Below are positions 1-6,892 of a stretch of DNA of 7,045 nt, piece by piece (the stretch's first letter is position 1; each line of letters begins with the position of its first letter). The notes under the pieces were generated by a model. It did no database searches. It was not told the DNA's origin and worked only from the letters and a program-made list of their open reading frames with translations. The position numbers were made by a program, and so were the translations under genes. The DNA is from Anaerolineae bacterium (lineage in GTDB: Bacteria > Chloroflexota > Anaerolineae > 4572-78 > J111). The stretch is taken from contig JAGRCC010000876.1 of assembly GCA_020433785.1 (NCBI GenBank), positions 1 through 7,045 of the forward strand, given 5' to 3'.

Positions 1-740
1 CGCCCGAACTAAGCCAGAAACTTGAAACCCTCAGCCACCAGCAGGGTGCTACCCTGTTTATGACCCTGTTGGCAGCCTTCAAGACTCTGCTATTCCGCTA
101 CAGCGGTCAAACTGACCTGGTCATCGGCTCGCCCATTGCCAACCGCACTCGGCCTGAGCTGGAAAGTCTAATCGGCTTCTTTGTCAACACCCTGCCCTTC
201 CGTTCCAACCTGAGCGGCGACCCTTCCTTCCTCGCCCTGCTGGGCCAAATCAAGCAAACCAGCCAAGATGCCTACGAGCATCAGGCCCTGCCCTTTGAGC
301 AGTTGGTCGATGCCGTTCAGCCGGAACGCCATCTGAGCCACTCCCCTTTGTTCCAGGTCATGTTCATCTGGCAGAATATGCCTCAACCTGCCCTGAGCTT
401 GCCGGAACTGGCGATTAGTTCCCTGACCGTTCAATTCCCCATTGCCAAATTCGACCTGACCCTGACGATGGAGCCGACGGAGCAAGGACTGGTCGGCACC
501 TGGGAATACAACACCGCTCTCTTTGAACCGGCCACCATCGCGCGGATGAGCGGGCATTTCCAAACGTTGTTGGCCGCCATCACCGATAAACCGGACCGCT
601 CGATTGCCCAACTGCCCTTGTTGACCGACCCCGAACGCCGTCAACTCCTGCTCGATTGGAATGCAACCGGGAGCGATTATCCCTCCGATCAGTGCATCCA
701 TCACTTGTTCGAGGCCCAAGCCGAGCGCACCCCTGACGCC
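1..740. repeat. Internal duplication, copy 1 (C domain, linker, start of A1)
   Basis: Bases 1-740 align without gaps to 3196-3935 at a constant offset of 3195. The first 73 bases are identical, and over the whole block 231 of 246 residues match. The copy runs off the left edge, so the true duplication is longer. Beyond 740 the same register continues at lower similarity (48 of 66 residues for residues 247-312), with an identical 37-base island at 795-831 matching 3990-4026. After about base 940 the two adenylation cores differ. Confidence 0.95.
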
Positions 741-3700
741 GTGGCGGTCATCTATGAAGACCAACATCTGACCTATGCCCAACTCAACCGGCGAGCCAAC
801 CAACTGGCTCATTATCTGCAATCGCTGGGCGCTGGCCCCGAAACGCTCGTTGGCATCTGTATGGACCGGTCCTTAGAGATGGTCACGTGCCTGCTGGGTG
901 TTCTCAAAGCCGGCGGGGCTTATGTCCCCCTCGACCCTACGCATCCTTCGGAAAGAAACGCCACCATCCTTCAAGATGCTCACGTACTATTTGTCATCGG
1001 ACCTTCTGCACGCCTCATCCCCATTCAACAAGTTACCGGCAATGAGCAGCAGCTGAGCATCGATTTGGATACCATCTCAAACCAACTCAATCAAATCCCA
1101 ACAACTAATCCGAAAACCCCAACGTATCCCAACCAGTTGGCCTACACCATCTATACGTCCGGCTCTACCGGTCGCCCCAAAGGAGTTCAAATTCCTCATC
1201 AGGCCTTGACCAACTTTTTGCTAACTATGCAGCGGCAACCCGGCCTGCAAAGTTCGGATATTCTGCTGTCCGTCACGACGCTTTCTTTTGATATTGCGGC
1301 TTTGGAACTCTACCTGCCCTTGATTGTGGGGGCTAAAGTCATCATTGCCAGCCAGAGGGTAACAACCGATGGCGAGGCACTGGGCGAGCTTATCAACGCC
1401 TCTGGAGCGAACGTGATGCAAGCTACTCCCGCCACCTGGCAACTCCTTTTAGAGGCCGGTTGGACGGAACACAAATCGTTCCGAGCGCTGTGTGGAGGCG
1501 AGGCTTTGAGCCTCGATTTAGCTCGGCGGCTGCTGGTAAACGTGAGACAACTTTGGAATATGTATGGTCCAACCGAGACGACCATCTGGTCGAGTGCAGG
1601 TCAGGTACCTGCTGATCCATCCCAAATCTATCTGGGGCACCCCCTTGCCAACACGCCGATGTATATCCTGGACCATCAATTTGAGCCGGTGCCTATCGGC
1701 GTGTCGGGCGAACTCTATATCGGCGGGGTACAGGTTGCCCGAGGCTATCACCATCGACCGGCGTTAACAGCCGAAAGATTCGTCCCCAATCCTTTCGGTG
1801 AGGATCGGCTCTATAAAACAGGCGACCTCGCTCGCTACCGGCCTGATGGTCATATTGAATTTCTCGGTCGGGTCGATTTTCAGGTCAAAATCCGTGGTTA
1901 TCGGATCGAGCTAGGAGAAATCGAAGCGGTACTGAGACACTATCCTGCTATCCAAAATAGTGTGGTCATCGCCCGTGAAGATAGAGGGGGAGACAAGCGG
2001 CTGGTAGCCTATGTGGTTAGAGAGCAACCTTCAGGAGCTCTTGATGAAGAAAGCCAACTATTTACCGATGACGCCTCATTGACAACAGCGTTGCGGCGTT
2101 TCTTGCAGACGAAACTGCCGGAGTACATGGTTCCGACCGCCATCGTGGTCTTGCCGACTTTGCCTCTGACCCCCAACGGCAAGGTGGACCGTCGCGCCTT
2201 GCCTACGCCTGAGCAACACGCACCCGCAAATTATGTCTCGCCCCGAACACCCACCGAGATGACCTTGGCCGCCATCTGGGCCGAAGTGCTGAGGGTAGAA
2301 CCGGTCGGGGTCGAGGACAACTTCTTTGACCTGGGCGGTCATTCGCTGCTGGCCACTCAGGTAGTCTCCCGTATTCGTCATCACTTCCAGATTGAGTTGC
2401 CTTTACGCCGCCTCTTTGAACAACCCACCATCGCGGCCTTAGCTGAAACGGTCACCCAAGCCAGACAGACCGACCTGCCCCCGATTGAACCGGCTGACCG
2501 GACCCAACCGCTGCCCCTCTCCTTTGCCCAACAACGCTTGTGGTTCCTGGACCAACTGGAAGGAGCCAATGCTACCTACAACCTGCCGACGGCCCTCAAG
2601 CTCACCGGGCCGGTTAATATGCCTGCTTTGTCACAAGCACTCAACGCTATCATTCAGCGTCACGAGGTCCTGCGTACTACCTTCCACAACCCTGCCGGTC
2701 AGGCTCAACAAATCATCCACGACCAGGTCAGTTTGTTCTTACCTTTGGTCGATTTGCAGCACCTGTCGGCTGAGAAGCAGACCCGCCAGGTCACCCACCT
2801 GGCCGAAGCCGAGGCACTCCGTCCCTTCGACCTAAGCCGGGACTTGATGCTGCGAGCCAGCTTGCTATGGCTGAGCCAGACCGAGGTCGTGTTACTGCTG
2901 ACCATGCATCACATCGCTGCCGATGGCTGGTCCAGCAGCGTGCTGATAGCCGAGGTGACCGCCCTGTATCAGGCCTTCTGCCAAGAGAAGGTCGCCGCCC
3001 TGCCTACCTTGCCCCTCCAATATGCCGACTTTGCCGCCTGGCAGCACCAACCCCCGGCTCAGCAGGCTCTGGCTGAGCACCTGGCCTACTGGCAAAATCG
3101 CTTTGCCCAGACTCCACCCCTGCTGGCCCTACCGACCGACCACCCCCGTCCACCGCAGGCAACCTACCAAGGAGCACACCTTTCCTTTACCTTGCCGCCC
3201 GAACTAAGCCAGAAACTTGAAACCCTCAGCCACCAGCAGGGTGCTACCCTGTTTATGACCCTGTTGGCTGCCTTCAAGACTCTGCTATTCCGCTACAGCG
3301 GTCAAACCGACCTCGTCGTCGGCTCGCCCATTGCCAACCGCACCCGTCCTGAGTTGGAAAGTCTAATTGGCTTCTTTGTCAACACCCTGCCTTTCCGCTC
3401 TGACCTGAGCGGCGACCCGACCTTCCTCGCCCTGCTGGACCAAATCAAGCAAACCAGCCAAGATGCCTATGAGCATCAAGCCCTGCCCTTTGAGCGATTG
3501 GTCGATGCCGTTCAGCCGGAGCGCCATCTGAGCCACTCCCCTTTGTTCCAGGTCATGTTCATCTGGCAGAATATGCCTCAACCAGCCCTTTCCTTGCCGG
3601 GTTTGGAGATTAGTCCCCTGACCGTTCAGTTCCCCATCGCCAAATTCGACCTGACCCTGACGATGGAGCCGACGGAGCAAGGACTGGTCGGCATCTGGGA

Positions 3701-6647
3701 ATACAACACCGCTCTCTTTGAGCCGGCCACCATCGAGCGGATGAGCGGGCATTTCCAGACGTTGTTGGCCGCCATCATCGATAACCCGGACCGCTCGATT
3801 GCCCAACTGCCCTTGTTGACCGACCCCGAACGCCGTCAACTCCTGCTCGATTGGAATGCAACCGAAAGCGATTATCCCCCCGATCAATGCATCCATCACT
3901 TGTTCGAGACCCAAGCCGAGCGCACCCCTGACGCCATAGCCGCTGTCTTTTTCGACCAACATGTAACTTACGCCGAACTAAATTCCCGGGCCAACCAACT
4001 GGCTCATTATCTGCAATCGCTGGGCGTTGGCCCCGATACCTTGGTCGGTCTCTGCCTCAACCGTTCGGTGGAGATGCTCATTGGCCTGCTGGGTATTCTC
4101 AAAGCCGGTGGGGCTTATGTCCCCCTCGATCCCAGCTATCCCGAAGAACGGCTGGCCTTTATGTTGGCAGATGCGCAAGTTCCGGTTTTGCTAACCGGTC
4201 AGGCCTTGCAGTTAAAAGTTTCCGGTCTGCTTACAAACGGTAGTCATCCGGCAAGCCATAAACCTATGGTGATTTATCTAGATACGGATTGGCCTATCAT
4301 CGCGCAAGCCGCAGGAACCCCCATACCCGGCAACGTGGCAGATGAAGCTCTGGCTTATGTCATTTACACTTCTGGCTCAACCGGTCTCCCTAAAGGTGTG
4401 GCGATGCCGCATTACCCGTTGGTCAATCTATTGAATTGGCAAGTAAGGCAGCCCACCTTTGCTGCCGGGGCAAGAACGCTCCAATCAACCCCTTTAAGCT
4501 TCGATGTCTCTTTTCAAGAAATTTTTGCTCCCTGGCTGGCCGGCGGCACGTTAGTATTGGTACCCGAAACCATGCGCCAAGAACGTCAACGATTATTGAC
4601 ATTTCTCATTAGCCATTCCATTGAACGCTTTTTCCTGCCCTTTGTCCTGTTACAGCAACTGGCTGAAGCGGTTGAGGCAAGCGGACAGATACCAACCCAA
4701 CTCACAGAAGTGATTCAATGTGGGGAACCGCTCAAAATCACGCCGGTGGTGGCCGATCTATTTCATAAATTACCAGCCTGCACCTTGCACAACCATTATG
4801 GACCAACGGAGAGCCACGTGGTTACGGATTTTCGATTAACCGGCGCGGTTCATAATTGGCCAGCCCGCCCGTCGATTGGACGCCCCCTGGCCAATGTACA
4901 CCTTTTCATTTTGGATAAGTATCAAGAGCCGGTGCCTGCCGGTATACCAGGCGAGTTATACATTGGAGGTGTCTGCCTGGCGCGGGGGTATCACAATCGC
5001 CCAGAATTAACTCGCGAGAGATTCATCCCTAATCCATTCGCTTCTTCTATCCCTTCTCTTATAAAGAAAAATAGGAGGGACCGAATGTACAAGACAGGAG
5101 ATTTAGTTCGGTATTTGTCTGATGGCAATATAGAATTTTTGGGACGCATTGACCATCAGGTTAAACTGCGAGGCTTTCGCATCGAGCTGGGCGAAATTGA
5201 AACAACGCTCAACCGTCATCCTGTCGTGCTGGAAAGTGTGGTTGTTTTGCGCGAAGACCAACCGGATGATCAACGGATTGTGGCCTATGTGATGACCAAC
5301 AACCAAAATTTAGCGGTTGGCAATGCTTCATCACAAAATGATGGCGAGCTAGATGAGCGACTCCTAACGGCTGAACTACGCCAATTCTTACAAACAAAGC
5401 TACCGGATTATATGATTCCGGCAGCCGTCGTAATTTTAGAGGCGTTCCCCGTAACGCCCAGCGGCAAAGTGGATCGTAAAGCGCTGCCGGCCTCGACGCT
5501 ATCGCTTACGGGTGATTTCGTGCCACCCCGCGATCCGCTTGAACAGAAACTGGTTCATATCTGGCAAGCGATTCTCAATTTACCTTCGATTAGTATCCGA
5601 GATAGTTTCTTTGATCTCGGCGGGCATTCGCTGCTGGCTGTTCAGTTGATGGTCCACATCCAGCAACAGTTCGACCAACACCTACCCTTGACTGCCCTGT
5701 TCCAACACCCAACGATTGAGGCTTTGGCCTTGTTGCTTCGTCAACAAGCGAGCTTAGAACAGTGGTCACCCTTAGCCTCAATTCAGCCCAACGGTTCCCG
5801 GCCTCCTTTCTTCTGTGTGCCCGGAGTAGGCAGCGACATGTTCTATCTGTACCATCTGGCCCGTTCTATGAATACGGAGCACCCCTTTATGGGTCTCCAA
5901 GCCAAAGGACTAGATGGCGTTACACCGCCCTATATGACCATCGAAGCGATAGCCGCCTATTACCTTGAGGCGATCCAACAGGTACAACCGACGGGGCCAT
6001 ATTATTTAGGGGGGTATTCCTTTGGTGGAAAAGTGGCCTTTGAGATGGCCCAGCAGCTTTTGCAACAAGGGCAACACGTGGCCGTGCTGGCAATACTGGA
6101 TACGACACCTTTTGCAGAGGGATCAGAAGATTATGCCCACTGGAATGAAACCCAATGGTTGCTCAGTTTTATAACAACGGTGGAGGTTTTTCTAGGTCAG
6201 GAATTGGGCGTTACTCAGGAAGTTCTGGAGGCACTTAGTTTAGAGGAACAGTGGTCAACCATCAAACACCGTGTCGAACAGATGAACATACTCCCGGCCA
6301 ATACGGATACTAAGCAATTACGAGGCTGGGTAGAGGTATTTAAGGCCAATATGCTGGCCTCATCGATCTACACCGCGCGCGAAGTCATTCCGCTGCCGAT
6401 AACCCTATTTTATCCCGGCGATGATCCCACCGCCAAGAATGAAGCCACGCTCAAAGCCTGGTCGGCCATAGGCCCTGTCGAGCGCTATGAGGTACCGGGT
6501 ACACACCTCACCATGGTAGTCGAACCCCACGTTCAAGTGCTGGCCGAAAAGCTAGCTGATTGTCTCAATCAACACGACTCGGACGGGGATAGTGATAAGG
6601 AAAGCAACCAAACAATTTTAAAAGAATCAGGACTTACGCAGTTATAA
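1..6647 (+). CDS. Nonribosomal peptide synthetase, terminal modules with thioesterase (5' partial)
   Basis: This is the C-terminal part of a cytoplasmic multimodular NRPS, which builds a peptide on carrier-bound thioesters and releases it with its thioesterase. The frame is open from base 3 and stops at TAA 6645-6647; 2,214 residues are visible. Visible order: partial C (1-197), A1 (about 231-735), T1 (about 744-816, Ser781), C2 (about 837-1260), A2 (about 1296-1828), T2 (about 1839-1914, Ser1876) and TE (about 1933-2190, Ser2006). All core motifs are intact, so the protein looks functional. The ATG at base 60 is not the start: it lies inside a condensation domain, and the same Met recurs within C2 at residue 1085. 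No epimerase or methylation domain is seen. The last 24 residues form an acidic and polar tail outside the TE fold, the final six coming from a repeat element. The gene is the only intact one in the window. NRPS assignment is near certain; product identity is unknown. Confidence 0.97.
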   Translation, partial: PELSQKLETLSHQQGATLFMTLLAAFKTLLFRYSGQTDLVIGSPIANRTRPELESLIGFFVNTLPFRSNLSGDPSFLALLGQIKQTSQDAYEHQALPFEQLVDAVQPERHLSHSPLFQVMFIWQNMPQPALSLPELAISSLTVQFPIAKFDLTLTMEPTEQGLVGTWEYNTALFEPATIARMSGHFQTLLAAITDKPDRSIAQLPLLTDPERRQLLLDWNATGSDYPSDQCIHHLFEAQAERTPDAVAVIYEDQHLTYAQLNRRANQLAHYLQSLGAGPETLVGICMDRSLEMVTCLLGVLKAGGAYVPLDPTHPSERNATILQDAHVLFVIGPSARLIPIQQVTGNEQQLSIDLDTISNQLNQIPTTNPKTPTYPNQLAYTIYTSGSTGRPKGVQIPHQALTNFLLTMQRQPGLQSSDILLSVTTLSFDIAALELYLPLIVGAKVIIASQRVTTDGEALGELINASGANVMQATPATWQLLLEAGWTEHKSFRALCGGEALSLDLARRLLVNVRQLWNMYGPTETTIWSSAGQVPADPSQIYLGHPLANTPMYILDHQFEPVPIGVSGELYIGGVQVARGYHHRPALTAERFVPNPFGEDRLYKTGDLARYRPDGHIEFLGRVDFQVKIRGYRIELGEIEAVLRHYPAIQNSVVIAREDRGGDKRLVAYVVREQPSGALDEESQLFTDDASLTTALRRFLQTKLPEYMVPTAIVVLPTLPLTPNGKVDRRALPTPEQHAPANYVSPRTPTEMTLAAIWAEVLRVEPVGVEDNFFDLGGHSLLATQVVSRIRHHFQIELPLRRLFEQPTIAALAETVTQARQTDLPPIEPADRTQPLPLSFAQQRLWFLDQLEGANATYNLPTALKLTGPVNMPALSQALNAIIQRHEVLRTTFHNPAGQAQQIIHDQVSLFLPLVDLQHLSAEKQTRQVTHLAEAEALRPFDLSRDLMLRASLLWLSQTEVVLLLTMHHIAADGWSSSVLIAEVTALYQAFCQEKVAALPTLPLQYADFAAWQHQPPAQQALAEHLAYWQNRFAQTPPLLALPTDHPRPPQATYQGAHLSFTLPPELSQKLETLSHQQGATLFMTLLAAFKTLLFRYSGQTDLVVGSPIANRTRPELESLIGFFVNTLPFRSDLSGDPTFLALLDQIKQTSQDAYEHQALPFERLVDAVQPERHLSHSPLFQVMFIWQNMPQPALSLPGLEISPLTVQFPIAKFDLTLTMEPTEQGLVGIWEYNTALFEPATIERMSGHFQTLLAAIIDNPDRSIAQLPLLTDPERRQLLLDWNATESDYPPDQCIHHLFETQAERTPDAIAAVFFDQHVTYAELNSRANQLAHYLQSLGVGPDTLVGLCLNRSVEMLIGLLGILKAGGAYVPLDPSYPEERLAFMLADAQVPVLLTGQALQLKVSGLLTNGSHPASHKPMVIYLDTDWPIIAQAAGTPIPGNVADEALAYVIYTSGSTGLPKGVAMPHYPLVNLLNWQVRQPTFAAGARTLQSTPLSFDVSFQEIFAPWLAGGTLVLVPETMRQERQRLLTFLISHSIERFFLPFVLLQQLAEAVEASGQIPTQLTEVIQCGEPLKITPVVADLFHKLPACTLHNHYGPTESHVVTDFRLTGAVHNWPARPSIGRPLANVHLFILDKYQEPVPAGIPGELYIGGVCLARGYHNRPELTRERFIPNPFASSIPSLIKKNRRDRMYKTGDLVRYLSDGNIEFLGRIDHQVKLRGFRIELGEIETTLNRHPVVLESVVVLREDQPDDQRIVAYVMTNNQNLAVGNASSQNDGELDERLLTAELRQFLQTKLPDYMIPAAVVILEAFPVTPSGKVDRKALPASTLSLTGDFVPPRDPLEQKLVHIWQAILNLPSISIRDSFFDLGGHSLLAVQLMVHIQQQFDQHLPLTALFQHPTIEALALLLRQQASLEQWSPLASIQPNGSRPPFFCVPGVGSDMFYLYHLARSMNTEHPFMGLQAKGLDGVTPPYMTIEAIAAYYLEAIQQVQPTGPYYLGGYSFGGKVAFEMAQQLLQQGQHVAVLAILDTTPFAEGSEDYAHWNETQWLLSFITTVEVFLGQELGVTQEVLEALSLEEQWSTIKHRVEQMNILPANTDTKQLRGWVEVFKANMLASSIYTAREVIPLPITLFYPGDDPTAKNEATLKAWSAIGPVERYEVPGTHLTMVVEPHVQVLAEKLADCLNQHDSDGDSDKESNQTILKESGLTQL
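3..591 (+). other. Condensation domain C1, C-terminal part only
   Basis: This is the acceptor-side half of a condensation domain, which forms the peptide bond onto the amino acid loaded by A1. The N-terminal half, including the HHxxxDG active-site motif, lies upstream of the window. Late C-domain motifs are visible: IGFFVNTLP at residues 57-65, HQALPFE at 93-99 and RHLSHSPLFQVMF at 109-121. The stretch is almost identical to the matching part of C2, which suggests the same LCL subtype (condensing two L or achiral residues). The subtype cannot be confirmed without the missing half. Confidence 0.93.
690..2205 (+). other. Adenylation domain A1, predicted glycine-activating
   Basis: A1 activates an amino acid with ATP and loads it on T1. 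Visible motifs: LTYAQL from residue 256, LKAGGAYVPLDP 301-312, the P-loop-like YTSGSTGRPKGV 384-395, FDIAALE 429-435, NMYGPTETTIW 519-529, YKTGDL 604-609, GRVDFQVKIRGYRIELG 622-638, and NGKVD 725-729 with catalytic Lys727. Aligning by eye to the GrsA PheA pocket gives D430, I431, L434, Q473, L496, G498, M520, I528, W529 and K727, that is DILQLGMIWK. From memory this is close to known glycine codes of the DILQLGLIW type. Glycine is therefore the favoured substrate, but this is a family-based prediction, not a measurement. A1 differs strongly from A2 after residue 312. Confidence 0.9.
2232..2451 (+). other. Peptidyl carrier (thiolation) domain T1
   Basis: This carrier domain holds the A1 amino acid and then the growing chain on a 4'-phosphopantetheine arm. 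The motif FFDLGGHSLLATQ at residues 774-786 contains the attachment serine, Ser781. The downstream helix ends with LRRLFEQPTIAAL, typical of carrier domains. It leads directly, through a Pro-rich linker, into C2. There is no epimerisation domain between them, so the residue delivered to C2 is L or achiral, consistent with the glycine call for A1. Confidence 0.95.
2511..3786 (+). other. Condensation domain C2, complete, LCL-like
   Basis: C2 joins the upstream peptidyl-T1 chain to the residue on T2. The opening motif LPLSFAQQRLWFLDQL at residues 837-852 is of the LCL kind. The active-site motif HHIAADG at 969-975 is intact, with His970 as the second, catalytic histidine. Later motifs are IGFFVNTLP 1122-1130, HQALPFE 1158-1164 and RHLSHSPLFQVMF 1174-1186. 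From about base 3196 onward it is near-identical to the partial C1, suggesting recent duplication or conversion. I see no sign of a heterocyclisation (DxxxxD) or epimerising variant. Confidence 0.95.
3196..3935. repeat. Internal duplication, copy 2 (C2 domain, linker, start of A2)
   Basis: This is the partner of bases 1-740. It covers the acceptor half of C2, the C-A linker and the first residues of A2. The 15 amino-acid differences between the copies are scattered. Several change charge (Asn to Asp, Gly to Asp, Gln to Arg, Ala to Glu), but none touches a core motif residue. Confidence 0.95.
3885..5490 (+). other. Adenylation domain A2, tentatively proline-activating
   Basis: A2 loads the last residue of the peptide. 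Visible motifs: LKAGGAYVPLDP 1366-1377, YTSGSTGLPKGV 1455-1466, FDVSFQE 1500-1506, HNHYGPTESHVV 1596-1607, YKTGDL 1696-1701, GRIDHQVKLRGFRIELG 1714-1730, and SGKVD 1820-1824 with catalytic Lys1822. The pocket read by eye is D1501, V1502, Q1505, F1544, I1571, C1573, H1598, V1606, V1607 and K1822 (DVQFICHVVK). Remembered proline codes have the form DVQxIAHVV, so proline or a proline analogue is the best guess. The Cys in place of the usual Ala makes this uncertain. Compared with A1 there is an insertion of about 11 residues just before YKTGDL (around residues 1683-1694), rich in Lys, Arg and Ser. Confidence 0.88.
5073..5087 (+). promoter_or_regulatory. Possible internal ribosome binding site inside A2
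   Basis: A perfect AGGAGG (5073-5078) lies six bases before an in-frame ATG (5085-5087, Met1695). The stretch just upstream is AT-rich (TATAAAGAAAAAT). Translation from here would give about 520 residues: the small A subdomain, T2 and the thioesterase. The site falls exactly in the A2 insertion before YKTGDL. It may be chance, arising from Arg-Arg codons; no other evidence supports its use. Confidence 0.25.
5517..5745 (+). other. Peptidyl carrier (thiolation) domain T2
   Basis: This is the last carrier domain, which holds the full-length peptide before release. The motif FFDLGGHSLLAVQ at residues 1869-1881 contains the phosphopantetheine serine, Ser1876. It is followed by LTALFQHPTIEALALLL, the usual final helix, and then a short linker to the thioesterase. 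Position and motif leave little doubt. Confidence 0.95.
5799..6570 (+). other. C-terminal type I thioesterase domain
   Basis: This alpha/beta-hydrolase domain takes the peptide from T2 onto its serine and releases it by hydrolysis or cyclisation. It opens with PPFFCVPGVG (1934-1943), continues with the nucleophile motif GYSFGG (2004-2009, Ser2006), then Asp2033 in LDTTPF and His2168 in PGTHLTM. The Ser-to-Asp spacing of 27 residues equals that of the surfactin TE (Ser80, Asp107), so the triad appears complete. The lid region (about 2048-2125) includes KQLRGWVEVFKAN at 2104-2116, a segment mirrored by the relic fragment downstream. Whether the product is linear or cyclic cannot be told from the sequence. 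Confidence 0.93.
6571..6644 (+). other. Acidic, polar C-terminal tail after the thioesterase
   Basis: The thioesterase fold ends near ADCLNQ. About 24 further residues follow, starting HDSDGDSDKESN, rich in Asp, Ser, Glu and Asn, with no recognisable domain. The last six residues, SGLTQL, are encoded by the left arm of the inverted-repeat element at 6627-6749. A short polar tail is unlikely to be needed for catalysis. It does not resemble a docking domain that I recognise, which fits a terminal subunit. Confidence 0.6.
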
Positions 6648-6749
6648 AGGTGACAGTCACTTAGACGCCCTAAATCGACCTATTTGGGCTAATTCAAGGC
6701 CAATTTACGACCAATAAGTGACTGTCACCTGACTTTTCGTAAATCCTGA
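6627..6749. mobile_element. MITE-like inverted-repeat element overlapping the NRPS stop codon
   Basis: This 123-base element has outer arms TCAGGACTTACG (6627-6638) and CGTAAATCCTGA (6738-6749), inverted with one mismatch. Inside them is a perfect 16-base inverted repeat, AGGTGACAGTCACTTA (6648-6663) and its reverse complement (6715-6730). Each inner arm contains an 11-base palindrome of the form GTGAC-N-GTCAC. A small inner hairpin pairs GCCC/AAAT (6667-6675, with one T bulged) with ATTT/GGGC (6682-6689). GAA flanks both sides (6624-6626 and 6750-6752), consistent with a 3-base target duplication. It encodes no protein, so any movement would need a transposase elsewhere. The arms feel familiar from insertion-sequence ends, but I cannot name a family. 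As RNA it would form a long hairpin at the 3' end of the NRPS message; no T-run follows, so it is not a classical terminator. Confidence 0.7.
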
Positions 6750-6795
6750 GAATAAGCGTTTATAATGAGATTTAATTAACTGACCCAATTCTGTC

Positions 6796-6868
6796 GGGTA
6801 ATTAGGTATTGGTAAGTAATAATTAGGGGTTGACGAGCCAACTACCAATCACTATTTATCCATTACCC
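6796..6868. repeat. AT-rich nested imperfect inverted repeat
   Basis: Three pairs of complementary blocks are nested around a short loop: GGGTAAT (6796-6802) with ATTACCC (6862-6868), ATTGGTA (6808-6814) with TACCAAT (6843-6849), and GTTG (6829-6832) with CAAC (6839-6842). The gaps between blocks differ on the two sides, so the structure is degenerate. ATTACC/ACCAAT-rich stretches are a familiar kind of intergenic repeat in some bacterial genomes. I see no reading frame in it. Confidence 0.45.
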
Positions 6869-6892
6869 AAATACAAATGCGCAAGTTATTTA

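Noticed and set aside
60..62. ATG at base 60 as the start of the NRPS gene
   Set aside because: The frame is open upstream to base 3, and the upstream residues (PELSQKLETL...) recur in the middle of C2. This Met is inside a condensation domain and has no ribosome binding site before it.
168..821. Minus-strand open frame opposite the C domain, mirrored at 3363-3962
   Set aside because: The two antisense frames resemble each other only because the + strand is duplicated. Their translations have no recognisable domain, and the + strand codes for conserved C-domain motifs.
2451..2511. Epimerisation domain between T1 and C2
   Set aside because: Only a short Pro-rich linker separates the carrier domain from the first C2 motif, so there is no room for one.
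6648..6730. Classical intrinsic terminator for the NRPS gene
   Set aside because: The long inverted repeat could form a hairpin, but its loop is about 51 bases and no run of T follows; a mobile repeat explains it better.
6761..6766. TATAAT as a -10 promoter box
   Set aside because: It matches the consensus, but no convincing -35 hexamer lies 16-18 bases upstream and no gene follows in the window; the surrounding DNA is AT-rich.
6830..6858. TTGACG with TATTTA 17 bases later as a promoter
   Set aside because: The -10 match is weak, the sequence is explained by the nested inverted repeat, and only relic sequence lies downstream.
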